Of a DNA stretch of 64,000 bases, positions 1 through 8,825 are shown in pieces. The position numbers and the translations under genes are program-made. The notes below the pieces were generated by a model that was not told where the DNA came from, did no database searches, and saw only the letters and a list, made by a program, of their open reading frames with translations. The DNA is taken from positions 434,001 through 498,000 of the forward strand of contig CANMFX010000001.1 in the NCBI GenBank assembly GCA_947497315.1, in the 5' to 3' direction. The stretch is from an uncultured Sphingomonadaceae bacterium. Lineage in GTDB: Bacteria; Pseudomonadota; Alphaproteobacteria; Sphingomonadales; Sphingomonadaceae. Positions within the stretch are counted from its first letter, which is position 1. The number at the start of each line of letters is the position of its first letter.

Positions 1-496
1 GCGACACGATACCGGCCTTGGTTGTCTCACCCGTCGTAAGGATAGAGATGGCGGTCACTTCGGAACCCGTGCCCGATGTCGTCGGGATTAATATCGTCGG
101 TAAGCCTTTGCGTGCCAGTTGGCCGACGCCATAGATATCCGAAAGCTCCTGGGCATCATCAACTGCCAGCGCCGCTACAACTTTAGCGGTGTCCAGCGAA
201 CTACCGCCGCCCAGACCAATGACAATATCGACGCCTGCCGACTTTGCCATATCAATCGCCTGCTCGACCACCACTTCAGGCGGGTCGGCAATGACCGCGT
301 CAAATATGTGCGCCGTCAAACCAGCATCGGACAGCGCTTGCTCTACCGGGGCGACAAGGCCAGCGCCGATAATGCCCTTGTCGGTGACAATCAGCGGACG
401 AGTTCCGCCAAGCGCAGTGACTTGATCGGCCAACATCGAAAGACAGCCCTCGCCAAAATGCAGGACCGGTACCGTTTGGAAACTATAGCTATTCAT
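1..496 (-). CDS. Iron-containing alcohol dehydrogenase family protein (partial, C-terminus off the left edge)
   Basis: About 165 N-terminal residues are visible; the rest lies beyond the window. The reading begins MNSYSFQTVPVLHFGEG and carries the family's dinucleotide-binding signature GGGSSLDTAK at about residues 96-105, then PTTSGTGSEVT near residue 140, both typical of group III (iron-type) alcohol dehydrogenases and maleylacetate reductases. Such enzymes oxidise or reduce alcohols/aldehydes with NAD(P) in the cytoplasm; the metal-binding histidines lie in the missing half, so substrate and metal cannot be judged. An in-frame ATG at 538 would add 14 residues of unlikely composition, so 496 is preferred, although neither start has a strong ribosome binding site. 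It lies about 55 bases beyond the terminator of the upstream receptor gene. Confidence 0.85.
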   Translation of the reverse strand, partial: MNSYSFQTVPVLHFGEGCLSMLADQVTALGGTRPLIVTDKGIIGAGLVAPVEQALSDAGLTAHIFDAVIADPPEVVVEQAIDMAKSAGVDIVIGLGGGSSLDTAKVVAALAVDDAQELSDIYGVGQLARKGLPTILIPTTSGTGSEVTAISILTTGETTKAGIVS

Positions 497-551
497 AACC
501 GGACTTTTGCACCGATCACCGCACCGCGCAACCGGCATCAACCGACGTCAT

Positions 552-578
552 AAAAAAGGGGCCGGAAAACCGGCCCCT
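552..578 (-). terminator. Rho-independent terminator of the TonB-dependent receptor gene
   Basis: A perfect 9-bp inverted repeat (AGGGGCCGG, loop of four, CCGGCCCCT, 557-578) is followed on the minus strand by a run of six T (552-557). This is the classic intrinsic terminator form. It sits about 37 bases after the receptor stop codon and before the alcohol dehydrogenase start, so the latter probably has its own promoter or depends on read-through. Confidence 0.85.
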
Positions 579-615
579 CCTTGTGGTGACGAAATGCCCC
601 CAAACTGTTCAATTC

Positions 616-3204
616 TTAGAATTTACCGCGCAGGGTCAGGCCAAACATACGTGGCTCCTGAATGAAGGTCGAGCGTGAGCCAGAGCGCAGCACCGTGTTA
701 AACGTAACACCGCGCGTCACTTCATTGGTCAGGTTGGTCACCCAGGCCTCAATGCCCCAGGCATCATCGATATCACCGATACCAGCGCGCATGTTGATCT
801 TGATCGTGCCGTCCTGAACATCGAACGGATTGAGCGCCGCTACGTCAACCGCCGCCTGAACGCTGCCAGCCGCTGTAATGGCTGCAGCATTGGGAACAAC
901 AATCGCCTGTGTTGATGTCCGGCGATCACTTTCGATCCGAAGCTGGCCATTAACGAAGAACTTCAGGCTATCACCAAGGTCACGATCATAGGTTGCACCC
1001 ATGATACCCACCCATTTCGGAGCATTGGTCAGCGAGTTGCCGCACAGGCTCAGAACATTGGGAGAAGTTTGTGTACCAGCACAATCGCTTGGATATCTTG
1101 CATCCGTGTAGGTCAAACCACCATTGATTGTGAAATTGTCATCCGGACGAATGACAGTTTCAATTTCAACACCGGTTGATTTCGCGCTTGGCACGTTAAA
1201 CGTCGTAAACTGAGCGCCAGTGAATTCCAGAACCTGGAAGTCGGTGAATTCCTCATGAAAACCGGCAACGTTCAAGGTAATCGCATTATCCAGGAATTTG
1301 GCTTTCAGACCAACTTCATAAGCATCCACTTCTTCAGAAGCAAAACGCGGATCCGCGCCGCCAGCAGCAGCCGTGGAGTCCAGGTTGAAGCCGCCTGACT
1401 TATAACCATGCGTAAAGCTGGCATAGACCGTTACCGGATCGGCAAACTCATAGCTTACCTTACCTGTGTAGATCAGCTCTTCGTCGCTAAACTCGCTGAC
1501 GAAAGGCCGTGGCAGCGGGAATGGATTTGCATCCGAACCAATGGCTGGTGCGACAAAAGCAAAACAGCCCAGTCCGAAATAACTGTTGATCAGAGGGCTC
1601 GCAGCACCACCGGGAAGACCCCCGGCACCAATCTGTCCCAAAGTCGCAGGGCAGAGATCATTAGTGATCGCTGGCTGAGAGAAGGAACCATCCTTGCTTT
1701 CATCCGAATAGCGCAGACCAACCGTCAGTTTCAGACCTTGCGCAACTTCCAGCGTGTTATGCGTAAAGATCGACCAGCTTTTACTGCTTTGCGTATAAGC
1801 ATTGGTGGTCCGAACCGTTGCTGGATCAATACCAGTCAAAGTCTGCAACGGCGTTGCACCTGCAAAAAGCGGACTTGCGGGGTTCAGCGTAGCACCGCCG
1901 GTACCTGCTGCCAAAAGCGCGCCCACAAGACGATCATAATCAGCGCCTAGACCAAAGTTCGTTGACTGCGTAATATCCTCATCAGAATAATAACCACCAA
2001 CCAACCAGTTCAGTGCACCGCCAAATGCTTCACCCTGAACACGCAGTTCGTGGGTCATCGTATCAATGGCGGTATCGCTACCGGGCAGAACGTTAAAAAT
2101 ATCAAGGCCCGAGAAGTCTGAGTCATAGGCTTCTTCTGCCCGATATTCACGGTAGGAACCGATGTAAATCACGTCAGCACTGTCGCTGATAGGAACTTCG
2201 ACTTCCGCCGTAATGCCCCATTGATCGTTGGACGGGTCAGCCCGCTGGTCGGATGTTGCAATCCGATTGTCCACGGCACGCTGTGCTGCCGTCACATCAA
2301 ACGGAGTCAGAGCAACATCAGGTCCTGCCATCCCGCCGCGTGGGCCAAGACCCACTGCGTTGAATAATCCTGCCGTTTCGATACCAGATTGCAGAACTTC
2401 AATCGCAGCACAGCAGCTCGCCGTACTCTTGGAATAGTCAGCAATCAAGCGCGCCTGAATGCCGCTATCACTTTCAAAGCCCAACTGGCCACGGATCAGA
2501 TATTGCTCCGTATCGTTGGAATCGCCAACACTACCGCCATTGCTGTCGATAATATCAACAAAACCGTCACGCTGGCGATAAGCGCCGGTCAGACGAAATG
2601 CGAGCGTGTCTTCGATAATTGGTGCGTTGATAGCACCCTGCACACTTATATGGTCGAAATTGCCATAGGTCGCGTTTACGAAGCCGCCAAACTCATCCAG
2701 GTCAGGACGCTTGTTGGTGATATTCAAAGCACCAGCCGATGTGTTGCGTCCGAAGAGCGTGCCTTGCGGGCCACGAAGGACTTCGACACGTTCGACGTCA
2801 ACAAACTCACCAAGCGCGACGCCTGGGCGGGACTGATATGCGCCATCTACGAAAATACCGACCGCTGATTCAAAACCGATATTGTTTGATGTCGTACCGA
2901 CACCGCGAATACGCAGAACAACCGTACCTGATGCCGTCTGGGCATTGGAAGTCGAGAAGCTAGGGGATACGCTGCCGATATTCTGAACGTTGACAACGCC
3001 CTGTTGCTCCAGCTGAACCGGACTCACCGCAGTCACAGCGATGGGAATATCTTGCACGTCTTCTGCTCGGCGGGTGGCTGTCACGATGATGACATTGTCA
3101 TCAACTGTTTCTTCAGCACCTTGATCTTGCGCGTATGCTGGCACTGTCATGGCACTCGTACACAGTGCTGCCATAAGGACGCGATTCAAACTCTTCATAA
3201 TCAT
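616..3204 (-). CDS. TonB-dependent outer membrane receptor
   Basis: An 862-residue protein with a signal peptide (about residues 1-25, ending AYAQ), a TonB-box-like stretch (NVIIVTATRR, about 38-47), a plug domain with VEVLRGPQGTLFGRNTSAG near residue 150, and a long beta-barrel ending in the outer-membrane signature GLTLRGKF with terminal Phe. Such receptors take up siderophores, vitamins or oligomers using TonB energy; the ligand cannot be read from the sequence. The start ATG at 3204 is six bases after GGGAGAGA; a second ATG two codons later is also usable. It ends at a strong terminator and is divergent from the DUF3604 unit across a 0.5 kb gap, suggesting shared control or a shared substrate. 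Confidence 0.93.
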   Translation of the reverse strand: MIMKSLNRVLMAALCTSAMTVPAYAQDQGAEETVDDNVIIVTATRRAEDVQDIPIAVTAVSPVQLEQQGVVNVQNIGSVSPSFSTSNAQTASGTVVLRIRGVGTTSNNIGFESAVGIFVDGAYQSRPGVALGEFVDVERVEVLRGPQGTLFGRNTSAGALNITNKRPDLDEFGGFVNATYGNFDHISVQGAINAPIIEDTLAFRLTGAYRQRDGFVDIIDSNGGSVGDSNDTEQYLIRGQLGFESDSGIQARLIADYSKSTASCCAAIEVLQSGIETAGLFNAVGLGPRGGMAGPDVALTPFDVTAAQRAVDNRIATSDQRADPSNDQWGITAEVEVPISDSADVIYIGSYREYRAEEAYDSDFSGLDIFNVLPGSDTAIDTMTHELRVQGEAFGGALNWLVGGYYSDEDITQSTNFGLGADYDRLVGALLAAGTGGATLNPASPLFAGATPLQTLTGIDPATVRTTNAYTQSSKSWSIFTHNTLEVAQGLKLTVGLRYSDESKDGSFSQPAITNDLCPATLGQIGAGGLPGGAASPLINSYFGLGCFAFVAPAIGSDANPFPLPRPFVSEFSDEELIYTGKVSYEFADPVTVYASFTHGYKSGGFNLDSTAAAGGADPRFASEEVDAYEVGLKAKFLDNAITLNVAGFHEEFTDFQVLEFTGAQFTTFNVPSAKSTGVEIETVIRPDDNFTINGGLTYTDARYPSDCAGTQTSPNVLSLCGNSLTNAPKWVGIMGATYDRDLGDSLKFFVNGQLRIESDRRTSTQAIVVPNAAAITAAGSVQAAVDVAALNPFDVQDGTIKINMRAGIGDIDDAWGIEAWVTNLTNEVTRGVTFNTVLRSGSRSTFIQEPRMFGLTLRGKF

Positions 3205-3728
3205 TCTCTCCCGTTGAACTCTCCGGCGCCTGTCATTTATCCCTATAAAATGGGGAGGGGATAATGATCTTGTTACGTCGGTCGCAGGACACAGGTCGTT
3301 TAATTAGACCGCTAAATCAAGCTGATATCGGCGGATCGACACAGAAAAAGCCGCGCAGTGGCAAAAATGATACAATGTAAAATGACCGATTTCAGTCAAA
3401 ATCAGCGCTCAAAACACTATCTGTGGTATATTTGATGCGCCCTGCATACCATAAGGCGGGGTCTGAGAATCCGGCGCACAAACAGGCGGTTGAAACAGGC
3501 CTCATCGCGAGACGGCAATATCGCGTAACAATTTCTAAGCATTGAGCTTTTCTGGGAACTTGTGGTCAACTCGCAAGCATTTCAGAGGCGTGGCGCGGCG
3601 CCCGCCGAACCAATCAGGAAAACGGGATTTCAAGCGTGCCTGGACGATCAGGAATTTGGTCCGCTGCGGTCATACTTGCATAAGTTTTTTAACTGGGCCA
3701 TTAAATCCTGACGGGGAGGGAGATGGAG
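3205..3728. promoter_or_regulatory. Divergent intergenic region between receptor and DUF3604 unit
   Basis: No convincing gene in about 520 bases. It must hold promoters for both divergent units. Visible structures are a near-perfect AT-rich palindrome GTTTAATTAGAC (3298-3309, one mismatch), and an inverted repeat TGGTAT/ATACCA with a 16-base loop around 3424-3451. A TTGCAT (about 3676) with an AT-rich ATTAAA 18 bases later is a weak plus-strand promoter candidate. GGGGAGGGAG just before 3723 is the ribosome binding site of the DUF3604 gene. Confidence 0.45.
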
Positions 3729-5639
3729 ATGATACGCAATTTTTTAGCGCTAACGGCAATTGGCGCGCTGATGGCCGGTTGTTCCGGTGACACCGAGACG
3801 GAGGAGAAAACCGGTGCCGCACTCGCCCCGGGCGAGACGCTGGAGCAACCCAATCCCGACCGCAATGTCTATTTTGGCGACCTTCACATTCATACCCGCA
3901 ACAGCTTTGATGCCTATATTTTCAATGTGCGAACCACGCCGGAAGATGCCTATAAATTCGGCATGGGCGAGGGTATCACCCATCCGTCCGGCTATGATCT
4001 GAAACTCGAAGGGCCGGCGCTGGATTTCATGGCGGTCACCGATCATGCAGCCTATCTGGGACACTTGCCGGAAATGGACACCGAAGGCACGGAAATTTCA
4101 AAGCTTGAGATGGCAAAGGATATGTTCAGCACGGATCCTGATAAAATTATTGCCGCCTTCCAGCTGATTGGTGGATCGGTTCGCGACGGCCGCAAAATGG
4201 ATGGTGTTTACGATGCCAAAATCATCGGAGACGTGTGGAAAACCACTGTCGATGCGGCAGACAAATACTATAAGCCAGGTAAATTCACGACTTTCGCCGC
4301 CTACGAATATACCGCCACGCGGGTGACGCAAGGCGAAGGCGGTGGTTTTGCCGGCGGAAATCTGCACCGCAATGTCGTATTCCGCGATTCCGCCCCCGAC
4401 ATGCCCTTTGGCACGCTGGAATCGAGCAATCCTGAAGATTTGTGGTCGTGGATGGACGAACAGCGCGCAGCCGGGATTGACGGACTTTCGATTCCGCACA
4501 ACAGCAATGTGTCGGACGGCGAAATGTTCAAGCTGGAAACTTATAATGGCCAACCACTGACCAAAGCCTATGCCGATCAACGCATGCGCAACGAACCGAT
4601 TGTCGAGATCACGCAGGTCAAGGGCACATCAGAAACCCATCCGTCCCTGTCACCCAATGACGAATGGGCGGATTTCGGCATTTACGAATATCTGCTGTCT
4701 TCACAGATCAAGTCCAAAACAAGCAGCGGCGACTATGTCAGGCAGGCTTATGCCAATGGTCTGGTGCTGGAAGACAGGATCGGCAGCAACCCGTTTCAAT
4801 TCGGCTTGATTGGATCCACCGACACTCATGTCGCGGGCGGATCATTTGACGAAAAGAATTTCTGGTCCAAAATCGGCGTCGTTGATGGCACGCCGGAATC
4901 ACGGGGCTCCGTCCCGCCGGGCGGCAAAAAAAGCTGGGAAGGCGTAACGGTCGATCCGCGCGCGGCCAGCTGGTTCTCACGCTGGGGCGCATCCGGTTAT
5001 GCAGCGGTCTGGGCGGAAGAAAATACCCGTGAGGCGATATTTGACGCGATGCGGCGCAAGGAAACCTATGCAACCACCGGCACCCGGATAAAATTGCGCT
5101 TCTTTGGTGGTTTTGATTTTGATGACACCATGCTGGATGATCCGGAAATGGTGTCCAAAGCCTATAAGGATGGCGTTGCCATGGGCGGCGACCTGGTTGG
5201 TGAGGGCAAGGCTCCCGGCTTCATTGTCTGGGCCATGCGCGACGCGATGAGCGCGCCCTTGCAGCGGGTACAGATCGTCAAAGTCTGGACCGATGGCGGC
5301 AAGACCAATGAAAAGGTCTTCGATGTTGCCTGCTCCGACGGCGGATCAGTCGATCCAGCCACTGCGCGCTGTCCTGACAATGGTGCGACAGTCAATCTGT
5401 CCGATTGCTCCATCTCGACCGACAAAGGCGCGCCGGAGCTTAAGACATTCTGGCGCGATCCTGAGCATAAGGCAGGACAACGCGCCTCCTATTATGTCCG
5501 GGTGCTGGAAAATCCCGTTTGCCGCTGGTCGACATGGGATGCAATACGCGCAGGTGTGCCGCCTAATCCGGCCTTGCAGAAAACCATTCAGGAACGCGCC
5601 TGGTCATCACCTATCTGGTATGTGCCGACCAAGGCCTGA
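3729..5639 (+). CDS. DUF3604 domain lipoprotein (predicted PHP-like metal-dependent hydrolase)
   Basis: About 636 residues with a lipoprotein signal (IRNFLALTAIGALMAGC, lipobox LMAGC). The mature protein begins with the DUF3604 hallmark YFGDLHIHTRNSFDA, a PHP-like HxH metal motif, followed by MAVTDHAAYLG and later IGSTDTHVAGG, further likely metal ligands. The family is predicted to be a metal-dependent hydrolase, but no reaction is established to my knowledge. The ATG at 3723 lies directly on the GGGGAGGGAG ribosome site, so the ATG at 3729 with normal spacing is preferred. It is followed after 15 bases by an isomerase gene and then a HupE-like gene in the same direction, an apparent operon. 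Lipidation implies a periplasm-facing location. Confidence 0.9.
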   Translation: MIRNFLALTAIGALMAGCSGDTETEEKTGAALAPGETLEQPNPDRNVYFGDLHIHTRNSFDAYIFNVRTTPEDAYKFGMGEGITHPSGYDLKLEGPALDFMAVTDHAAYLGHLPEMDTEGTEISKLEMAKDMFSTDPDKIIAAFQLIGGSVRDGRKMDGVYDAKIIGDVWKTTVDAADKYYKPGKFTTFAAYEYTATRVTQGEGGGFAGGNLHRNVVFRDSAPDMPFGTLESSNPEDLWSWMDEQRAAGIDGLSIPHNSNVSDGEMFKLETYNGQPLTKAYADQRMRNEPIVEITQVKGTSETHPSLSPNDEWADFGIYEYLLSSQIKSKTSSGDYVRQAYANGLVLEDRIGSNPFQFGLIGSTDTHVAGGSFDEKNFWSKIGVVDGTPESRGSVPPGGKKSWEGVTVDPRAASWFSRWGASGYAAVWAEENTREAIFDAMRRKETYATTGTRIKLRFFGGFDFDDTMLDDPEMVSKAYKDGVAMGGDLVGEGKAPGFIVWAMRDAMSAPLQRVQIVKVWTDGGKTNEKVFDVACSDGGSVDPATARCPDNGATVNLSDCSISTDKGAPELKTFWRDPEHKAGQRASYYVRVLENPVCRWSTWDAIRAGVPPNPALQKTIQERAWSSPIWYVPTKA

Positions 5640-5654
5640 TTGACGGGATAATTT

Positions 5655-6482
5655 GTGAAAATATTTCGAGATCCGATCATGCATTTCGTTCTGATCGGGC
5701 TGGCATTGGTTGCCATCAATCATTTCTGGAACCGCTATCAGGGTGAGCAAGGCCGGACGATCACGGTCAGCGCCGCCGAGATAGATCGGCTGAGCGCGCT
5801 ATGGGCCAACACCGCTGGCCGCCTGCCCACCGGCGAGGATAAACAGCAGATTATCGACCAATATGTGCAACAGGAAGTGCTGGTGCGCGAGGCCGAACGG
5901 CTTGGCCTTGGCGATGATGACACGATCATCAAGCGCCGCCTGGCCCAGAAAATGGACTTTCTGGTCAGCGGTGAAAGCAAGCCGGCCACTCCTTCTGACA
6001 CAGAACTAAAGGCGTGGTTTGATGCAAATCGCGATAAATTTGCCGCGCCCGAACGGCGGAGTTTTGTCCATATCTATCTTAGCCCAGAAAAACATGGTGG
6101 CACGATTGAAAGGGTCGCGGCCAACACCTTGCAGAACGTGCAATCGGGAGCGGACTGGAAAAGCTTGGGCGATCCGTTCATCCAGAAACGCAGCTATGCC
6201 GCGATACCGCAAAGCGAAGTTACCCGGTTGTTCGGTCCTGATTTTGCGAGCGCGATTTTCAAGCTCCAACCTGGACAGTGGAGCCCGCCCGTTGGCTCCG
6301 CTTTCGGATTACATCTTGTTCGCATCGAAACAATTGACGATGCTGCCGAGGCGAATTTTGAACCGATCAAGACAGAGGTTGCCGCCGCTTGGCAGGAAAA
6401 CCGGAGCGCCAAGGCCAAGCAGGCAGCCTTGCAAGAACTGGTAAGCGGCTATGATGTGGTCATCGAGGGCGCAGACAAGTGA
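5655..6482 (+). CDS. Membrane-anchored parvulin-type peptidyl-prolyl cis-trans isomerase
   Basis: A 275-residue protein starting at GTG after GACGGGAT. An N-terminal hydrophobic segment (about residues 9-24) would anchor it in the inner membrane with the rest in the periplasm. Residues about 45-110 form a SurA/PpiD-like helical chaperone region (IIDQYVQQEVLVREAERLGL). The C-terminal part (ERRSFVHIYLSP, then PGQWSPPVGSAFGLHLVRI) resembles the rotamase (PpiC) fold. Such proteins help fold exported proteins. It lies between the DUF3604 lipoprotein and a HupE-like gene and overlaps the latter by four bases, so a dedicated folding role for its neighbours is plausible but inferred. It is shorter than housekeeping SurA or PpiD. 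Confidence 0.85.
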   Translation: MKIFRDPIMHFVLIGLALVAINHFWNRYQGEQGRTITVSAAEIDRLSALWANTAGRLPTGEDKQQIIDQYVQQEVLVREAERLGLGDDDTIIKRRLAQKMDFLVSGESKPATPSDTELKAWFDANRDKFAAPERRSFVHIYLSPEKHGGTIERVAANTLQNVQSGADWKSLGDPFIQKRSYAAIPQSEVTRLFGPDFASAIFKLQPGQWSPPVGSAFGLHLVRIETIDDAAEANFEPIKTEVAAAWQENRSAKAKQAALQELVSGYDVVIEGADK

Positions 6483-7450
6483 CAATAATACGGCTCAGTT
6501 TTCTTTGGGCTCTCTTCATCTGGCTCTGCGGCATATCAGCCAATGCCCATGAAATCCGGCCAGCCGCTCTCGAACTGACCGAGCAATCCGGCGGCACTGT
6601 TGCGGTCGTCTGGAAACAGCCAATCCTGTCCGGCCGCAAGCTCAAAATGCGTCCTGTACTGCCGGACCAGTGCCCGGTGCCGGAGACGACACGTCAAGTC
6701 ATCTCCGGTGACGCAATTGTCGAAAGCTGGCAGGTTGCATGTCAGCTCGACAAAGGCCGTGTAATGATCGAAGGCCTCGATCGCACGCTCACCGACGTCT
6801 TTGTCCGCCTGCGCACAGCGGATGGCGAAGAGACTACGCATATTCTGCGCCCGGCCAGTGCATCTTTTGCCTTGGGCGATCCCGGTGGATCGCCGGCTAG
6901 CGCTTATCTGCAAATCGGTGCAGAGCATATGCTGTTCGGCTGGGATCACTTGTTGTTCGTTCTTGGCCTGTTGCTGCTCACCCCGGTGCGCAAACTGCTT
7001 TGGGTGATCACAGCCTTCACTCTGGGCCACAGCATAACCTTGGCGATCACCGCGCTCGGCCTGTTCAGCTTACCGAGCAAGCCGGTGGAGTTGCTGATCG
7101 CGCTGTCTATATTCTTCCTCGCCGTCGAAGTGGGCCGGAAATGGGCCGGAAAAACAAGCCTGACCATCCGCCGACCATGGTTGATCGCGCTGGGCTTTGG
7201 CTTGCTCCACGGCCTAGGTTTTGCCGGGGCGCTGGCCGATATTGGCTTGCCCAAAGGTCAGGAGATCTGGGCATTGTTGCTGTTCAATCTGGGCGTGGAG
7301 ATCGGACAGATCCTGTTCGTAGGCGCCATATTGGCGGCGTTATGGCTGATCGGCCGGTCGCCTGTCGATCGGCGGAAATGGGCGGAGATACCAGCTGTCT
7401 ATCTGGTGGGCGGGCTCGGGGCCTTTTATACGCTCAGCCGGATTTTGTAA
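6479..7450 (+). CDS. HupE/UreJ-family membrane protein with periplasmic N-terminal domain
   Basis: A 323-residue protein starting at GTG inside the upstream stop codon (GTGA, 4-base overlap, translational coupling). It has a signal peptide ending near ANAHEIRP, a soluble region of about 120 residues containing two cysteines, then about six to seven membrane segments from residue 145 on. The membrane half carries HupE/UreJ-like histidine motifs HMLFGWDHLLFV, FTLGHSITLAI and FGLLHGLGFAGAL. Related HupE and UreJ proteins are nickel or cobalt permeases; this longer subfamily with an exported N-terminal domain is not tied to hydrogenase or urease here, as neither is in the window. Metal supply to the DUF3604 enzyme is an inference. 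Confidence 0.85.
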   Translation: MTIIRLSFLWALFIWLCGISANAHEIRPAALELTEQSGGTVAVVWKQPILSGRKLKMRPVLPDQCPVPETTRQVISGDAIVESWQVACQLDKGRVMIEGLDRTLTDVFVRLRTADGEETTHILRPASASFALGDPGGSPASAYLQIGAEHMLFGWDHLLFVLGLLLLTPVRKLLWVITAFTLGHSITLAITALGLFSLPSKPVELLIALSIFFLAVEVGRKWAGKTSLTIRRPWLIALGFGLLHGLGFAGALADIGLPKGQEIWALLLFNLGVEIGQILFVGAILAALWLIGRSPVDRRKWAEIPAVYLVGGLGAFYTLSRIL

Positions 7451-7530
7451 TCGCATATTAGTGAATATCCTGCTTGGCGGGCTATGCCTTCGCCGCTACA
7501 GATGCCCCAACAGTAAAACAAGGACATCCC

Positions 7531-8217
7531 ATGCCTCAACTCATTCTTCTTCGTCACGGCCAGTCGCAATGGAATCTGGAGAACCGCTTCACCGGCTGGT
7601 GGGATGTCGATGTTACCGAAAAAGGGATTGAAGAAGCCAGAGCGGCAGGTCGTCTGATGAAAGAAAAGGGCATTGAATCAGACTTGTGTTTTACCAGCTT
7701 GCAAAGCCGTGCGATCAAGACGCTCAACCTAGCGCTGGAAGAAATGGACCGTCTATGGTTGCCGGTGGAGAAAAACTACCGGCTGAACGAGAGGCACTAT
7801 GGCGGGCTGACCGGTCTCAACAAACAGGAAACACGCGACAAGCATGGTGATGAGCAGGTGCATATCTGGCGCCGCAGCTTTGATACGCCGCCGCCGCCAA
7901 TGGCCGCCGACAGCGAATACCAGATGTCCTCCGACCCGCGCTATGCCGGGATCGAAGTGCCTGCGACCGAGAGTCTGAAAGACACAATCGCCCGCGTACT
8001 GCCCTATTGGAAAACACGGATTGCGCCGGAATTACAGTCAGGAAAGCGCGTTCTGATCTCTGCGCATGGCAATAGCCTGCGTGCGCTGGTCAAACATCTG
8101 TCGGGCATTTCGGATGATGAAATTACCGGTCTGGAAATTCCGACCGGGCAGCCGATTATCTATGATCTGGACGACAATCTGAAAGAAAAAGAACGTTATT
8201 ACCTGTCGGAAAGATAA
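7531..8217 (+). CDS. gpmA: 2,3-bisphosphoglycerate-dependent phosphoglycerate mutase
   Basis: A 228-residue cytoplasmic enzyme of the histidine phosphatase superfamily that interconverts 3- and 2-phosphoglycerate in glycolysis and gluconeogenesis. The phospho-acceptor motif LRHGQSQWN is at residues 6-14, followed by FTGWWDVDVTEKG; NERHYGGLTGLNK and the second catalytic histidine in SAHGNSLRAL are present. Length matches the family. The ATG at 7531 is used because it follows AAGGAC and starts directly on the conserved strand; an upstream in-frame start at 7474 lacks support. It stands alone after the HupE gene and converges on the GGDEF gene. Confidence 0.96.
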   Translation: MPQLILLRHGQSQWNLENRFTGWWDVDVTEKGIEEARAAGRLMKEKGIESDLCFTSLQSRAIKTLNLALEEMDRLWLPVEKNYRLNERHYGGLTGLNKQETRDKHGDEQVHIWRRSFDTPPPPMAADSEYQMSSDPRYAGIEVPATESLKDTIARVLPYWKTRIAPELQSGKRVLISAHGNSLRALVKHLSGISDDEITGLEIPTGQPIIYDLDDNLKEKERYYLSER

Positions 8218-8243
8218 ATGCGGTGGAGACTGGCGCCCCTTTT

Positions 8244-8825
8244 TTAACCGTCATCCCTTTTTGACCGATACATGGCTTCATCAGCGCGGGACATCAGGGC
8301 AGATACCGTATCTGCAGGTCCGACAAAGCTATAGCCGATGGCAGCGCCAAGTTTCAGAACCTGGCCATCATATTTCAGGTCAGCCGATTGGATAAGGTCG
8401 ATCAGGGAGAGAATCTTTTTCTCCACCCGGTCGGCATCAAGATTGTCGAGAAGCAGCGCAAATTCGTCCCCACCGATCCGCGCGACCATATCGCAAACAC
8501 GGATATTGCCCTTCAATATTTTGGCCAAACAGATCAACAATGCGTCACCTGCCCCATGCCCATGGGCATCATTGACTGCCTTTAGATCATCGACATCAAG
8601 AAAGAGCAGAGCCGTATTATCTCCATAACGTTGACACCGCATGATACGTTTTTCCAGACTCTCAATGAAAAAACGGCGATTCGGCAGTCCCGTCAGAGCA
8701 TCATGATTTGCGCGCATTTCCATTTTAACAAGCTCTTCTCTCAATCGCATATTTTCTGATTGAAGAGCAGTACAATGGGTGCATTTTTGTTCACCTTGAT
8801 TGCTATTAGTCGCTTCACCTATCAA
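8244..8825 (-). CDS. Small GGDEF-domain diguanylate cyclase
   Basis: A 193-residue protein, nearly all one GGDEF domain. The active-site loop RIGGDEFALL is intact and the allosteric product-binding I-site RxxD (RVCD) lies exactly five residues before it, so an active, feedback-inhibited cyclase making c-di-GMP from GTP is expected. The N-terminal 45 residues carry a CTHC pair (two Cys spaced CxxC) and a short coiled coil (SENMRLREELVKMEMR) before NHDALTGLPNRRFF, and no known sensor domain or membrane segment. The start is TTG, supported by GGCGGAAGA just upstream. It is monocistronic and convergent with gpmA. Confidence 0.9.
   Translation of the reverse strand: MIGEATNSNQGEQKCTHCTALQSENMRLREELVKMEMRANHDALTGLPNRRFFIESLEKRIMRCQRYGDNTALLFLDVDDLKAVNDAHGHGAGDALLICLAKILKGNIRVCDMVARIGGDEFALLLDNLDADRVEKKILSLIDLIQSADLKYDGQVLKLGAAIGYSFVGPADTVSALMSRADEAMYRSKRDDG

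Noticed and set aside
119-553. A 144-codon open frame on the plus strand at the left edge
   Set aside because: It is antisense to the iron-type alcohol dehydrogenase, whose protein has clear family motifs.
8218-8243. T-run CCCCTTTTTT between gpmA and the GGDEF gene as an intrinsic terminator
   Set aside because: The T-run is good but no stable stem precedes it; best stem is four pairs with a wobble.
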